NCBI RefSeq assembly: GCF_000730625.1 | Contig: NZ_BBIT01000005.1 | Span: 1-64,000 of the forward strand | Reading direction: 5' to 3' | DNA: 64,000 nt | DNA from: Pseudomonas oryzihabitans NBRC 102199 | GTDB taxonomy: Bacteria; Pseudomonadota; Gammaproteobacteria; Pseudomonadales; Pseudomonadaceae | In this document: positions 46,433-56,138 of the stretch, piece after piece | How the letters are laid out: every line of letters starts with the position of its first letter | How positions within the stretch are numbered: the stretch's first letter is position 1 | Program-made: the position numbers and the translations under genes | The notes under the pieces: model-generated | The model's input: the letters and a program-made list of their open reading frames with translations, nothing else | Databases searched by the model: none | What the model was told of the DNA's origin: nothing

Positions 46433-47928
46433 AGCACCTGATCATCCTGCCGATCCTCGTGCCGCTGTTCATGGGTGCCTTCCTGCTCATGCGGCCGCGG
46501 CTGTCCGCCCGTACCGCGCGCGGGCTGTCGCTGCTCGCCACCGCGACCCTGCTGCCGCTGGCGCTGCTGCTCCTGCAGCGGGCCAACGGCGGCCAGCTGG
46601 AGGTCTATGCCCTGGGCGACTGGCCGGCGCCCTTCGGCATCGTCCTGCTGCTGGATCGCCTGGCCGCGCTGATGCTGGCGACCGTGGCGGTACTGGCCGC
46701 CGGCGCGGCGCTCTACGCCTGCCGCGGCGACGACAACCGCGGTCCGGATTTCCACGCGCTGTTCCAATTCCAGCTGCTGGGCATCAACGGCGCCTTTCTC
46801 ACCGGCGACCTGTTCAACCTCTTCGTCTTCTTCGAGATCCTGCTGATCGCCTCCTATGCCCTGCTGGTGCACGGCGCGGGACCGGCCCGAGTGCGCGCCG
46901 GCCTGCACTATGTGGTGCTCAACCTCGTGGGCTCGGCGCTGTTCCTGATCGGCATCGGCCTGCTCTATGGCCTGCTCGGCACCCTGAACATGGCCGATCT
47001 GGGCCTGAGGGTGGCCAACGCCGATCCCGCGCAGGCACCGCTGCTGGCCGCCGCCGGCTTCCTGCTGCTGGTGGTGTTCGGCCTCAAGGGCGCCCTGCTG
47101 CCGCTGTATTTCTGGCTGCCCAGTGCCTATTCGGCGGCCAGTGCGCCGGTCGCCGCCCTGTTCGCCATCATGACCAAGGTCGGGCTCTACGCCATCGTCC
47201 GGGTCTTTCTGCTGGTGTTCGGCGCCGCCGCCGGTCCCCTCGCCCACTACGTGCTGCCCTGGCTCTGGCCGCTGGCGGCGGTCACCCTGGCCGCCGGGGT
47301 GTTCGGCGCCCTGGCGGCCCATCACCTCAAGACCCTGCTCGGCTATCTGGTGGTCATCTCGGTGGGGATGCTGCTGACCGGCGTGGCCCTGGGCAGTGTC
47401 GCCGGACTCGCCGCCAGCCTCTTCTATCTGGTGCACAGCACCTGGATCGCCGGCGCCCTGTTCCTGCTGGCGGATCTCATCGCCCAGCAGCGCGGTGCCC
47501 AGGGCGATACCCTCGGCAGCGGTCCGCCGCTGGCGCACCCCCGACTGCTCGGCGGGCTGTTCTTTCTGGGCGCGATCTCCGTCGCCGGGCTGCCACCCTT
47601 CCCCGGCTTTCTTGGCAAGGTGATGCTGCTGCAGGCCACCGGCACCGCCTGGCCGGCGCTGATCATCTGGCCGGTGGTGCTGCTCGGCGGACTGGGCATG
47701 ATCATCGCCCTGTCCCGCGCCGGGACCACGCTGTTCTGGCGCGGCCGAGGCGCGGCCTTGGACGTCCGCCTCGATCCCATCCAGCTCACCGCCACCCTCG
47801 GCCTGCTGCTGGGTAGCCCGCTGCTGATGGCGCTGGCGGCGCCGCTGCATGGCTACGCCCTGGAGACCGCTCGGCAACTGCTGGACGTCGCACCCTACTT
47901 CGATATCGTCCGGGGAGTTGGCCCATGA
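46429..47928 (+). CDS. mrpD: Mrp antiporter subunit D
   Basis: 499 residues, NuoM/N-like with about fourteen helices. Key motifs are FFEILLIASYALLVHG (membrane glutamate) and LPLYFWLPSAYSAASAPVAALFAIMTKVGLYAIVR with the conserved lysine. With MrpA it forms the proton/sodium pathway. Starts with ATGA overlap on mrpC and overlaps mrpE by 4. Confidence 0.94.
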   Translation: MKHLIILPILVPLFMGAFLLMRPRLSARTARGLSLLATATLLPLALLLLQRANGGQLEVYALGDWPAPFGIVLLLDRLAALMLATVAVLAAGAALYACRGDDNRGPDFHALFQFQLLGINGAFLTGDLFNLFVFFEILLIASYALLVHGAGPARVRAGLHYVVLNLVGSALFLIGIGLLYGLLGTLNMADLGLRVANADPAQAPLLAAAGFLLLVVFGLKGALLPLYFWLPSAYSAASAPVAALFAIMTKVGLYAIVRVFLLVFGAAAGPLAHYVLPWLWPLAAVTLAAGVFGALAAHHLKTLLGYLVVISVGMLLTGVALGSVAGLAASLFYLVHSTWIAGALFLLADLIAQQRGAQGDTLGSGPPLAHPRLLGGLFFLGAISVAGLPPFPGFLGKVMLLQATGTAWPALIIWPVVLLGGLGMIIALSRAGTTLFWRGRGAALDVRLDPIQLTATLGLLLGSPLLMALAAPLHGYALETARQLLDVAPYFDIVRGVGP

Positions 47929-48422
47929 AGCGCTGGCTACCGCACCCACTGCTCACCGTCCTGCTGACCCTGACCTGGCTGCTGCTCAACAACAGCCTGA
48001 GCCTGGGCCAGTTGCTGCTGGGCCTGCTGCTCGGCTGGGGCATCCCGCTGCTCTGCCAGGATTTCCTGCTGCACGCCCCCCGCTTGCGCCGCCCCTTGCT
48101 CCTGCTGCGCTACATGCTGGTGGTGCTGTACGACATCATCGTCGCCAACCTGCACGTCGCACGGCTGGTGCTGGGGCGGACCGAGGCGCTTAAGCCCGCC
48201 TTCATCGAGGTCCCCATCGACATCGAGGACGAATTCCTGCTCACCCTGCTCGCCTGCGTGGTGTCCCTCACCCCCGGCACCGTGTCGTCAGGCCTCAGCG
48301 GCGATCGCAAGACCCTGCTGCTGCACGGTCTGGATGTCGCCGACAAGGACGAGGTGATCCGCCAGGTCAAGACGCGCTATGAGGCCCCACTCAAGGAGAT
48401 CTTCGAATGCTCACCTACGTGA
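47925..48422 (+). CDS. mrpE: Mrp antiporter subunit E
   Basis: 165 residues with two N-terminal membrane helices and a cytoplasmic C-domain that contains the family stretch VSLTPGTVSSGLSGDRK. MrpE has no homologue in complex I and is needed for full antiport. Overlaps mrpD by 4 and mrpF by 16 bases. Confidence 0.93.
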   Translation: MKRWLPHPLLTVLLTLTWLLLNNSLSLGQLLLGLLLGWGIPLLCQDFLLHAPRLRRPLLLLRYMLVVLYDIIVANLHVARLVLGRTEALKPAFIEVPIDIEDEFLLTLLACVVSLTPGTVSSGLSGDRKTLLLHGLDVADKDEVIRQVKTRYEAPLKEIFECSPT

Positions 48423-48676
48423 CCCTGCTGTGCATGGGGATGATGGGCGTGGCCGCCGTGCTCAACGTCTATCGCCTGGTGAAGGGACCGGACATCCCGG
48501 ATCGGGTGCTGGCCCTGGACACCCTCTATATCAACGTCCTGGCGATCATCATCCTGTTCGGCATCTGGCTGGCCACCGACGTCTTCTTCGAGGCCTCGCT
48601 GCTCATTGCCGTGACCGGCTTCGTCGGCACCGTGGCGCTGGGCAAGCACATGCTGCATGGCGAAATCATCGATTAA
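48407..48676 (+). CDS. mrpF: Mrp antiporter subunit F
   Basis: 89 residues with three membrane helices and the hallmark RLVKGPDIPDRVLALDTL. A small structural subunit of the Mrp complex, coupled to mrpE by a 16-base overlap. Confidence 0.93.
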   Translation: MLTYVTLLCMGMMGVAAVLNVYRLVKGPDIPDRVLALDTLYINVLAIIILFGIWLATDVFFEASLLIAVTGFVGTVALGKHMLHGEIID

Positions 48677-48690
48677 CGGAGCGCTATCCC

Positions 48691-49020
48691 ATGCCCTTCT
48701 GGCTCGAACTCCTGATCTGCGCCCTGCTGCTCATCGGCAGCAGTTTCGCCCTCATCGGCGCCATCGGCCTGTACCGGCTGCCGGACTTCTTCATGCGCCT
48801 GCACGGGCCGACCAAGGCCACCACCCTGGGCGTGGGCAGCACCATCATCGCCTCGATGCTGTTCTTCAGTGTCCAGGGCGAGGGCCTCAGCCTGCACGAG
48901 CTGCTGATCGCCCTGTTCATCTTCATCACCGCGCCGGTCAGCGCCCATATGCTGGCGCGCGCCGCCATCCAGCAGAAGGTCAAGCAGGTGGAGCGCACCG
49001 ACGGCCAACCCTGGCGTTAG
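48691..49020 (+). CDS. mrpG: Mrp antiporter subunit G
   Basis: 109 residues from ATG 48691. Three membrane helices and the family motif GLYRLPDFFMRLHGPTKATTLG. Last subunit of the complex; the operon ends here, convergent with a peptide-binding protein gene. Confidence 0.93.
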   Translation: MPFWLELLICALLLIGSSFALIGAIGLYRLPDFFMRLHGPTKATTLGVGSTIIASMLFFSVQGEGLSLHELLIALFIFITAPVSAHMLARAAIQQKVKQVERTDGQPWR

Positions 49021-49043
49021 GGCTGGCCGCGCCGCACGCGCTA

Positions 49044-50621
49044 CTAGCGACCGCCGCTGACCTTGCTGAAGTCCTGGCGGCCGAAGGGATTGGGCTGGTA
49101 GCCCTCGACACCATTCTTGGCCAGCACCGTCACCGTCGGGTGCGCCAGCGGCAGCCACAGCGCCTGGTCGTGGATGATGCGCTGCGCCTGGTGGTACACC
49201 GTGGCCCGCGCCATCTGGTCGGACAGGGTCTTGCCCTTGCTGATGGCGCCATCCAGGGTCTTGTCGCAATAGCGGGCGAAGTTCAGGCCCGACTGCACCG
49301 AGGCGCAGGAGAATTGCGGCGTCAGGTAGTTGTCCGGATCGCCGTTGTCGCCGGCCCAGCCCATGAACAGCAGGTCGTGCTCGCCGGTCTTGGCGCGGCG
49401 GATCAGTTCACCCCACTCGATCACCTGGATCTGCGCATCGACGCCGATCTTCTTCAGGTCGGCCTGCAGCATCTGCGCGCCCAGCTGCGGATTGGGATTG
49501 AGCAGGCTGCCGCTGGGTCTCGTCCAGATGGTGGTCTTGAAGCCGTCCTTGAGGCCCGCCTGGGCCAGTAGCGCCTTGGCCTTGGCCGGGTCATAGGGAT
49601 AGGCCGGCACGTCCTTGGCATAGCCCCAGGTGGTGGGCGGATAGACGTTGTCGGCGGCCACCGCGGTGTCCTGGAACACCGCCTTGAGATAGCTCTGCTT
49701 GTCGAACGCCAGGTTGATGGCCTGGCGCACCTTGATGTTGTCCAGCGGCGGATGGCTGGTGTTGATGCCGACGAAGGCGGTCATGAAGGCCGGCGTCTGC
49801 AGCACCTGCAGACTCTTGTCCTCATGGGCGCTCTGCAGATCCTGGGGCTTGGGCGACAGGGCGATCTGGCACTCGCCGCGCTTGAGTCGCTGCAGGCGCA
49901 CCGCCGAATCCGGGGTGATGGCGTAGATCAGCCCGTCCAGCTTGGGCTTGCCGCCAAAGTAGTCCGGGTTGGCGGCGTAACGCACCACGGCGTCCTTCTG
50001 GTAGCGCTTGAAGACGAAGGGACCGGTGCCTATGGGCTCGTCATTGAGCTGGGCGGTCTTGCCGGCCTTGAGCAGCTGCTCGGCGTACTCGGCCGAGTAG
50101 ATGGAGGCGAAGCCCATGCTCAGGGTCGGCAGGAAGGTGGCGTCCGGGCTGTTGAGCACGATACGCACACCGAGGTCGCTGGTCTTTTCCACGCTCTTGA
50201 TCAGCTTGGGCCACTGCATCGACTGGGCATGGGGATAGCCGCTCTTGGCCACCCCGTGCCAGGGATGGTCCTTGTCCAGCATGCGCTGGAAGCTGAACAC
50301 CACGTCGTCGGCCGTCAGGGTACGGCTGGGGGTGAAGTAGTCGGTCTGGTGAAACTTCACGTCCGGACGCAGGGCGAAGTCGTAGGTCAGGCCGTCGTTG
50401 GAGATCGTCCAGCTCTGCGCCAGGCTCGGCACCAGCTTGGCTTCGCTGGCATCGTATTCCACCAGGCGATTCATCAGCACGTCGGCCGAGGCGTTGGTGG
50501 TGGTCAGGGAGTTGTACTGCACCACGTCGAATCCATCTGGACTGGCTTCGGTACAGACACTGAGCGTGGCGGCCTGCGCCAGCAGGGGCGCGAAGAGCAG
50601 TGGCAAGGCGGCGAAACGCAT
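49044..50621 (-). CDS. Peptide ABC transporter binding protein (DppA-like)
   Basis: 525 residues from ATG 50621 (AAGGA 8 bases upstream) with a signal peptide ending LLAQAA. Family 5 solute-binding protein: SVCTEASPDGFDVVQYNSLTT, TADDVVFSFQRMLD and GWAGDNGDPDNYL, the last typical of dipeptide/tripeptide binders. It has two extra cysteine-bearing loops near the C-terminus (CASVQSGLNFARYCD) also seen in DppA-like proteins. No permease gene is adjacent, so it probably serves a transporter encoded elsewhere. Confidence 0.88.
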   Translation of the reverse strand: MRFAALPLLFAPLLAQAATLSVCTEASPDGFDVVQYNSLTTTNASADVLMNRLVEYDASEAKLVPSLAQSWTISNDGLTYDFALRPDVKFHQTDYFTPSRTLTADDVVFSFQRMLDKDHPWHGVAKSGYPHAQSMQWPKLIKSVEKTSDLGVRIVLNSPDATFLPTLSMGFASIYSAEYAEQLLKAGKTAQLNDEPIGTGPFVFKRYQKDAVVRYAANPDYFGGKPKLDGLIYAITPDSAVRLQRLKRGECQIALSPKPQDLQSAHEDKSLQVLQTPAFMTAFVGINTSHPPLDNIKVRQAINLAFDKQSYLKAVFQDTAVAADNVYPPTTWGYAKDVPAYPYDPAKAKALLAQAGLKDGFKTTIWTRPSGSLLNPNPQLGAQMLQADLKKIGVDAQIQVIEWGELIRRAKTGEHDLLFMGWAGDNGDPDNYLTPQFSCASVQSGLNFARYCDKTLDGAISKGKTLSDQMARATVYHQAQRIIHDQALWLPLAHPTVTVLAKNGVEGYQPNPFGRQDFSKVSGGR

Positions 50622-51004
50622 AGAACGATTCCTTGTAGAGCCGAAGTGGGCAGACGGCGCACGGATGACTGGCAACGGCGGACAGGGCGGTCGTCTGGCG
50701 GACGTGGATTGAGTTTGGCAGTCGCTCTAAACTAGACCACCCGTCCGTCCGTCACAATGCTTCCGACCGACGAACGGTTGGCATTCCGGCCGGGCCCGCA
50801 CAGCGCCCGGTGCACGGGCATTTCATCCGTCGCCCTACCTTGTTATGCCCGAGTACTTCTGGTATAAAACAGCGCTCTTTTTTCGGGGTATGGCCGCTTC
50901 AGGTCCCCGGCGTTTGCCGGCTCTCCCCGTCAAAACAGGAATCAATACAGTTACAAGCGGCCAACCCATGCCGGGTTTGGCATGAGGTTTATGAGGGCTG
51001 AGCC
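50622..51004. other. Gap between peptide-binding protein and rpmB
   Basis: 383 bases without a gene. It carries the rpmB promoter at 50840-50868, and around 50715-50760 a region with repeated CCGTC units (ACCCGTCCGTCCGTC) of unknown role. The minus-strand promoter of the binding-protein gene must also lie here. Confidence 0.6.
50840..50868 (+). promoter_or_regulatory. Sigma-70 promoter of rpmBG
   Basis: TTGTTA, a 17-base spacer, then TATAAA. This is the best consensus-like promoter in the window, fitting a highly expressed ribosomal operon. Transcript start would be near 50876, leaving a leader of about 130 bases. Confidence 0.75.
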
Positions 51005-51241
51005 ATGTCGAGAGTTTGCCAAGTAACCGGTAAGGGTCCGATTACTGGGAACAACGTTTCCCACGCTAACAACAAAACCCGTCGTCGTTTCCTGCCGAAT
51101 CTGCAGCACCACCGTTTCTGGGTAGAATCCGAGAAGCGCTTCGTGCGTCTGCGCGTTTCTGCCAAGGGCATGCGTATCATCGACAAGCGCGGTATCGAAA
51201 CCGTACTGTCCGAGCTGCGTAGCCGCGGCGAAAAATTCTAA
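51005..51241 (+). CDS. rpmB: 50S ribosomal protein L28
   Basis: 78 residues, the standard length, beginning [20 protein letters not shown] and with [15 protein letters not shown]. It binds 23S rRNA. First of two genes with rpmG, 11 bases apart. No CxxC zinc pair is present beyond the single N-terminal cysteine, i.e. the zinc-free form. Confidence 0.98.
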   Translation: MSRVCQVTGKGPITGNNVSHANNKTRRRFLPNLQHHRFWVESEKRFVRLRVSAKGMRIIDKRGIETVLSELRSRGEKF

Positions 51242-51252
51242 GGGGATTCGTC

Positions 51253-51408
51253 ATGCGTGAATTGATCCGTTTGATTTCCAGTGCCGGCACCGGCCACTTC
51301 TACACCACTGACAAGAACAAGCGCACCAAGCCCGAAAAGATCGAAATCAAGAAATTCGATCCGGTCGTGCGCAAGCATGTCATGTACAAGGAAGGCAAGA
51401 TCAAGTAA
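51253..51408 (+). CDS. rpmG: 50S ribosomal protein L33
   Basis: 51 residues, starting [20 protein letters not shown] and ending [11 protein letters not shown]. It lacks the two CxxC motifs of zinc-binding L33, so it is the zinc-independent type. It follows rpmB by 11 bases and is closed by a strong terminator. Confidence 0.98.
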   Translation: MRELIRLISSAGTGHFYTTDKNKRTKPEKIEIKKFDPVVRKHVMYKEGKIK

Positions 51409-51429
51409 TTGGTCGCCCCCTTGAACAAG

Positions 51430-51452
51430 AAACCCGCCTCGGCGGGTTTTTT
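51430..51452 (+). terminator. Rho-independent terminator of rpmBG
   Basis: CCCGCC-TC-GGCGGG followed by six T residues, 25 bases after the rpmG stop. Confidence 0.92.
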
Positions 51453-51512
51453 GTTGTCTGGCGTCCGGCCCGGCAGCTCCAGAGCCCGGGGCGCCGGAGG
51501 CCGCTCGGCCCG

Positions 51513-52907
51513 CTACTTGAACTGACCGGTCAGCTCGCGCAGGGCGGCTTCGGCGCCAAGGATCTTCTGCATGCACTCCCGCGCCTTGGCCGGATCGATG
51601 CTCAGCCGCGCATAGAGCTCGTCGGGAATCGGCTGGGCCGGGCCGTTGCCGATGCCCTCGGCGCGCAGCAGCTGCACGGCCAGGAAAATCAGGTTGGGAT
51701 AGACCGCCTGCTCGCCCTGGTAGCCCGGATCGCCCTGGAAGCGCAGCGCCGTCACCACCTCTTCGGGCATTTCCCAGCAGCGCATCAGGGCCGCACCGAT
51801 CTGCTCGCGGGTGATGCCCAGCAGGTGGTGCTCGATGACCTGGTGATCGAGCTGGCGGTTGGCTTCCAGGTGGCGGCAGATCAGCGAGAAGTGCGGCGGA
51901 AAGACGTGGGCCAGCACCAGATAGCCGAAGTTGTGCAGCAGGCCGCCGAGATAGGCCAGGCCCATCTCCGGCCGCTCCGCGCGCGGCATGGAGCGCGCCA
52001 GGCCCTCGATCAGGGCGGCGGTGTAGATGGCCTGCTTCCAGTAGGGGGTTTCCTGCTGGGCCTGGTCGCTGGGCAGGCTCAGGGTCTTGCCCAGGGCCAG
52101 GCCGAGGGCCAGGTTGATCACCAGGTCGAAGCCCAGCACCCGCACGATGGCGTCTTCCACCGAGCGGATCTTGCCGGGCGCGGCGTAGTAGGGCGAGGCG
52201 GCCCAGCTGATCACCTGGGCCGCCAGGGCCGGATCGGTCTCCACCACGTTGGCCAGATCGTCCACCGTGGCCTCGGGATCGACCCGCAGCTTGATGACCT
52301 TTTCCGCCGTCTTGGACAGCGGCGGGATCTCCAGCGTCTCCTCCAGGCGTTGGCGGATGCGCCGCGCGGTGAAGGCGGTGGCGGCATGCAGGATCTCCGC
52401 CTCGTCGCGTTCCGGTTGCCGCAGATTGGGCTGGATACCGGCCGCCGGGATGCCGAAGCTGCCCGCGGTGGCCTGATTCAGCAGGCGGCGATAGTCAGAC
52501 GTTTCCACTTCCAGCAGCAGCGAGCGTTCACCGGATTCCAGCAGCAGGCGCGGCGCTTCCAGCAGTCGCTCGTCATACAGGCAGGGGGAATTGGTCAGCG
52601 ACGGCAGCCCCGGCAGGACATCCAGTTCGTAGCGCTCCAGGGTGCGCATCAGCCGCTCCGGCGCCACCACCGCCAGCTGCCGCCCGGTGAATTCCACCAG
52701 CCGGCGCAGGTCCAGCAGCTGATCCTCGGGCAAGAGCACCAGCAGCATGCCGACGCTGTCGCTCAGAAGCACCGTGTGTACCCGATTCGCCTGCGGCAGG
52801 CGCGTCGTCGCCGGGATCGGCCGATAGGCCAGGTTCAACTGGGCGAGCAACTGCTGGATCGAAGGGGGAACCTCAGGGAGGGGCGAAGCGAGCGCTACAT
52901 CGGTCAT
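51513..52907 (-). CDS. HDOD-domain regulator with N-terminal YbaK-like domain
   Basis: 464 residues from ATG 52907; a longer in-frame start at 52946 is unlikely. Residues about 15-150 resemble the YbaK / aminoacyl-tRNA deacylase fold (LAYRPIPATTRLPQANRVHTVLL...), though a catalytic lysine is not obvious. Residues 190-400 are an HDOD domain (PPLSKTAEKVIKLRVDPEATVDDLANVVETDPALAAQVISWA, GGLLHNFGYLVLAHVFP), a non-catalytic HD-like signalling module. Such fusions are common in pseudomonads and of unclear function. Confidence 0.8.
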   Translation of the reverse strand: MTDVALASPLPEVPPSIQQLLAQLNLAYRPIPATTRLPQANRVHTVLLSDSVGMLLVLLPEDQLLDLRRLVEFTGRQLAVVAPERLMRTLERYELDVLPGLPSLTNSPCLYDERLLEAPRLLLESGERSLLLEVETSDYRRLLNQATAGSFGIPAAGIQPNLRQPERDEAEILHAATAFTARRIRQRLEETLEIPPLSKTAEKVIKLRVDPEATVDDLANVVETDPALAAQVISWAASPYYAAPGKIRSVEDAIVRVLGFDLVINLALGLALGKTLSLPSDQAQQETPYWKQAIYTAALIEGLARSMPRAERPEMGLAYLGGLLHNFGYLVLAHVFPPHFSLICRHLEANRQLDHQVIEHHLLGITREQIGAALMRCWEMPEEVVTALRFQGDPGYQGEQAVYPNLIFLAVQLLRAEGIGNGPAQPIPDELYARLSIDPAKARECMQKILGAEAALRELTGQFK

Positions 52908-52982
52908 GGCATTTTCTTCCTCACGTACGCCCTGGAGTATAACCATTCGGCTCCGTAGGTAGCGTCGTCTGTATAAGCTTTG

Positions 52983-55058
52983 TCAAACCTGGCCGTATTG
53001 CTGGCCATGGCGCAACCAGCGCTCCAGCAGCGGACCGGCATGACTGGGCCAGCGGGCCAGCAACTCCTGGGCGGCATCGCGCACCGCCGGCAGCCAATGG
53101 GCGTCGCGCATCAGATCGGCCACCTTGAACTGCAGCAGGCCGGTCTGACGGGTCCCCAGCATCTCGCCCGGGCCGCGCAACTCCAGGTCCTTCTCGGCGA
53201 TGATGAAGCCGTCGTTGGTCTCGCGCATGATAGCCAGCCGCTCACGACCGATCTGCGACAGCGGCGGATGGAACAGCAGCACGCAGTGGCTGACGGCGCT
53301 GCCCCGCCCGACCCGGCCGCGCAGCTGGTGCAACTGGGCCAGACCCAGGCGCTCGGGATTCTCGATGATCATCAGACTGGCATTGGGCACGTCCACCCCC
53401 ACCTCGATCACCGTGGTGGCCACCAGCAATTGCAGGTTGCCGGCCTTGAACTCGGCCATCACCGCGGCCTTTTCCGCCGGCTTCATGCGTCCATGGATCA
53501 AGCCGACGTGCAATTCGGCCAGGGCCAGCTGCAATTCCTCGTAGGTGGTCTCGGCCGCCTGGCAGGTGAGTTCCTCGGACTCCTCGATCAGGGTGCAGAC
53601 CCAGTAGGCCTGGCGCCCTTCGTGGCAGGCGGCGCGCACCCGCTCCACGACTTCCTCGCGACGGCTGTCGGTGACGCTCACGGTATTGACCGGCGTGCGT
53701 CCCGGCGGCAGTTCGTCGAGCACCGAGGTGTCCAGATCGGCATAGGCGCTCATGGCCAGGGTGCGCGGGATGGGGGTGGCGGTCATGATCAGCTGGTGTG
53801 GCGCCAGGCGGCCGTCGACGCCCTTCTGACGCAGCGCCAGGCGCTGCTGCACGCCGAAGCGGTGCTGTTCGTCGATCACCACCAGCGCCAGGCGGGCGAA
53901 ACGCACCTCGTCCTGGAACAGCGCATGGGTGCCCACCACCATGGGCGCCCCGGCGGCGATGCGCTCCAGGGAACTGGCGCGGGCCTTGCCCTTGAGCTTG
54001 CCGGCCAGCCAGGCCACCTCGATGTCCAGGGCGGCGAACCAGCGCTGGAAGTTGAGGAAGTGCTGCTCGGCGAGGATCTCGGTGGGCGCCATCAGCGCCA
54101 CCTGGTAGCCGGCCTCGATGGCCTGCAGGGCGGCCAGGGCCGCGACCACCGTCTTGCCGGCGCCGACGTCGCCCTGCACCAGCCGCAGCATGGGCTCGGG
54201 CTGGGCCAGGTCATGGGCGATCTCGCGCCCGACGCGCTGCTGGGCGCCGGTGGGGGTGAAGCCGAGGTTGTCCAGATACAAATGTGGCAGCCGGCGGGCG
54301 GCCGGCAGGGGCACCGCACGCTGGGCGCGCAGGGTCTCGCGCAGCCGCTGCAGGGACAACTGGTGGGTGAGCAATTCTTCGAAGACCAGCCGCTCCTGGG
54401 CCCAGTGCCGGCCCTCGGCCAGCTCTTCCAGGTCCGCGTCCGGCGGCGGTCGATGCAGGTAGCGCAGGGCATCGGCCAGGGGACCCAGGCGATAGTGCGC
54501 GGCCATCTCCGGCGGCAGCCAGTCGGGCAGGGATTCGGGCCCGAGTCGCTCCAGCGTCTGGGCGCTGAGCTGGCGCAGGCGCAGCTGGGTGAGGCCTTCG
54601 GTGGTCGGGTAGATGGGCGTCAGCGTCTGCTCGACCGGCGCCGGGGCGTTCTCGTCCTGGGCGCGGTATTCGGGATGGTAGATCTCCAGGCCCGAGGCGC
54701 CGGGGCGCACCTCGCCATAGCAGCGCAGCAGGGTGCCGCGCTTGAGGCCATCCTTTTGCGCCTGGCTGAAGTGGAAGAATCTCAGCGACAGGGTGCCGCT
54801 GCCGTCCTGCAGGCGCACCAGCAGGCTGCGCCGCCGGCCCATGAGCACCTCGGCGGAGGCGACCATGCCCTCCACCACGGCGTCCTGACCGGGCCGCAGG
54901 GCGCCGATGGGCACGATGCGGGTGCGATCCTGATAGCGCAGCGGCAGGTGGAAGAGCACGTCCTGCAGGGTTTCCAGGCCGACCCGCGCGAGCTTCTCCT
55001 GCAGGGCGGCGCCGACCCCCTTGAGGGCGGTGACCGGCGTCGCGGCCAGTTCACTCAT
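52983..55058 (-). CDS. recG: ATP-dependent DNA helicase RecG
   Basis: 691 residues. Wedge/OB domain first, then helicase motifs: LVQGDVGAGKTVVAALAAL (Walker A), DEQH in VVIDEQHRFG, TATPIPRTLA, and QLRGRVGRG (motif VI), followed by the RecG C-terminal hook. It reverses stalled forks and branch-migrates Holliday junctions. It overlaps the oxyR stop by ATGA, so the two genes are co-transcribed, as in other pseudomonads. Confidence 0.96.
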   Translation of the reverse strand: MSELAATPVTALKGVGAALQEKLARVGLETLQDVLFHLPLRYQDRTRIVPIGALRPGQDAVVEGMVASAEVLMGRRRSLLVRLQDGSGTLSLRFFHFSQAQKDGLKRGTLLRCYGEVRPGASGLEIYHPEYRAQDENAPAPVEQTLTPIYPTTEGLTQLRLRQLSAQTLERLGPESLPDWLPPEMAAHYRLGPLADALRYLHRPPPDADLEELAEGRHWAQERLVFEELLTHQLSLQRLRETLRAQRAVPLPAARRLPHLYLDNLGFTPTGAQQRVGREIAHDLAQPEPMLRLVQGDVGAGKTVVAALAALQAIEAGYQVALMAPTEILAEQHFLNFQRWFAALDIEVAWLAGKLKGKARASSLERIAAGAPMVVGTHALFQDEVRFARLALVVIDEQHRFGVQQRLALRQKGVDGRLAPHQLIMTATPIPRTLAMSAYADLDTSVLDELPPGRTPVNTVSVTDSRREEVVERVRAACHEGRQAYWVCTLIEESEELTCQAAETTYEELQLALAELHVGLIHGRMKPAEKAAVMAEFKAGNLQLLVATTVIEVGVDVPNASLMIIENPERLGLAQLHQLRGRVGRGSAVSHCVLLFHPPLSQIGRERLAIMRETNDGFIIAEKDLELRGPGEMLGTRQTGLLQFKVADLMRDAHWLPAVRDAAQELLARWPSHAGPLLERWLRHGQQYGQV

Positions 55059-55987
55059 GCCGGCTGCACGACGCCCTTGGCTTCAGGCCGCGCCACCGAG
55101 CACAGACGGACCGAGTCGGCCAGCACCTCGATGGCCTTGGGCCGCGGAAAGCTGGCGCGCCAGGCGATGGCCACGGTGCGATAGGGCACCGGCCGCTCGA
55201 AGGGGCGCACCTCGATGATTCCCGGCGCATAGTGGTGACTCTCCACCGCCGAGAACGGCAGCACCGAGACGCCCAGGCCGGAGGCCACCATGTGGCGGAT
55301 GGTTTCCAGCGAAGAGGACTCCACCGTGGAATTCTTGTTTTCCTCGTGCTTGCGCACGGTCGGACAGGCTTCCAGGACCTGATCGCGGAAGCAGTGGCCC
55401 TCGCCCAGCAGCAGCAGACTCTTGTCGCTGAGCTGGTTCTGCGGAATGGCCTTGAGCTTGGTCCAGGGGTGCCGCGCCGGCATCATCACATAGAAGGGTT
55501 CGTCGTACAGCGGCAGGGTCAGGACGTCCGGCTCGTTGAACGGCAGGGCGAGGATGACGGCATCCAGCTCACCGGTGCGCAGCTTGTCGCGCAGCAGGTG
55601 GGTGAAGTTTTCCTCGATGTACAGCGGCATCTCCGGCGCCACCCGGTTGAGCTGCGGGATGAGGTGCGGAAAGAGATAGGGCCCTATGGTATAGATGGCA
55701 CCGATCTTCAGCGGCGCGGTGAGCTGGTTCTTGCCGGCCTGGGCCAGTTCGCGGATGCCCTGGGCCTGCTCCAGCACCTTTTGCGCCTGGGCGACGATGC
55801 CCTCGCCGGTGGGGGTCAGGCGCACGGCACTCTTGCTGCGCTCGAAGATCAGAATGCCCAGCTCGTCCTCGAGCTTCTTGACGCCCACCGACAGCGTCGG
55901 CTGGCTGACGTGGCAACGCTCGGCAGCTCGGCCAAAGTGCTGTTCCTGGGCGAGCGTGACGATATAGCGCAGTTCAGTCAGGGTCAT
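55055..55987 (-). CDS. oxyR: Hydrogen peroxide sensor OxyR
   Basis: 310 residues from ATG 55987; a longer in-frame start (56014) is not expected. LysR HTH (MTLTELRYIVTLAQEQHFGRAAERCHVSQPTLS) and a regulatory domain with the redox cysteines C199 (GEGHCFRDQ) and C208 (LEACP), at the same numbers as E. coli OxyR. Oxidation forms a disulfide and activates catalase and alkyl hydroperoxide genes; in pseudomonads recG is in the same operon. Confidence 0.96.
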   Translation of the reverse strand: MTLTELRYIVTLAQEQHFGRAAERCHVSQPTLSVGVKKLEDELGILIFERSKSAVRLTPTGEGIVAQAQKVLEQAQGIRELAQAGKNQLTAPLKIGAIYTIGPYLFPHLIPQLNRVAPEMPLYIEENFTHLLRDKLRTGELDAVILALPFNEPDVLTLPLYDEPFYVMMPARHPWTKLKAIPQNQLSDKSLLLLGEGHCFRDQVLEACPTVRKHEENKNSTVESSSLETIRHMVASGLGVSVLPFSAVESHHYAPGIIEVRPFERPVPYRTVAIAWRASFPRPKAIEVLADSVRLCSVARPEAKGVVQPA

Positions 55988-56138
55988 AGTCAAATTCCAT
56001 GGGGTGCCGGCCAATCTTAGCGGCTGTCTCTATCAACGGCCAAGCGCGACGGGCAGCAGCCTGCGCTCCCAGGTTGGACCACGGCCAGGCGCAGGCTACC
56101 CTGGCCGTCTGTCCCGGCCTTTGCAGAAGGAAACACCG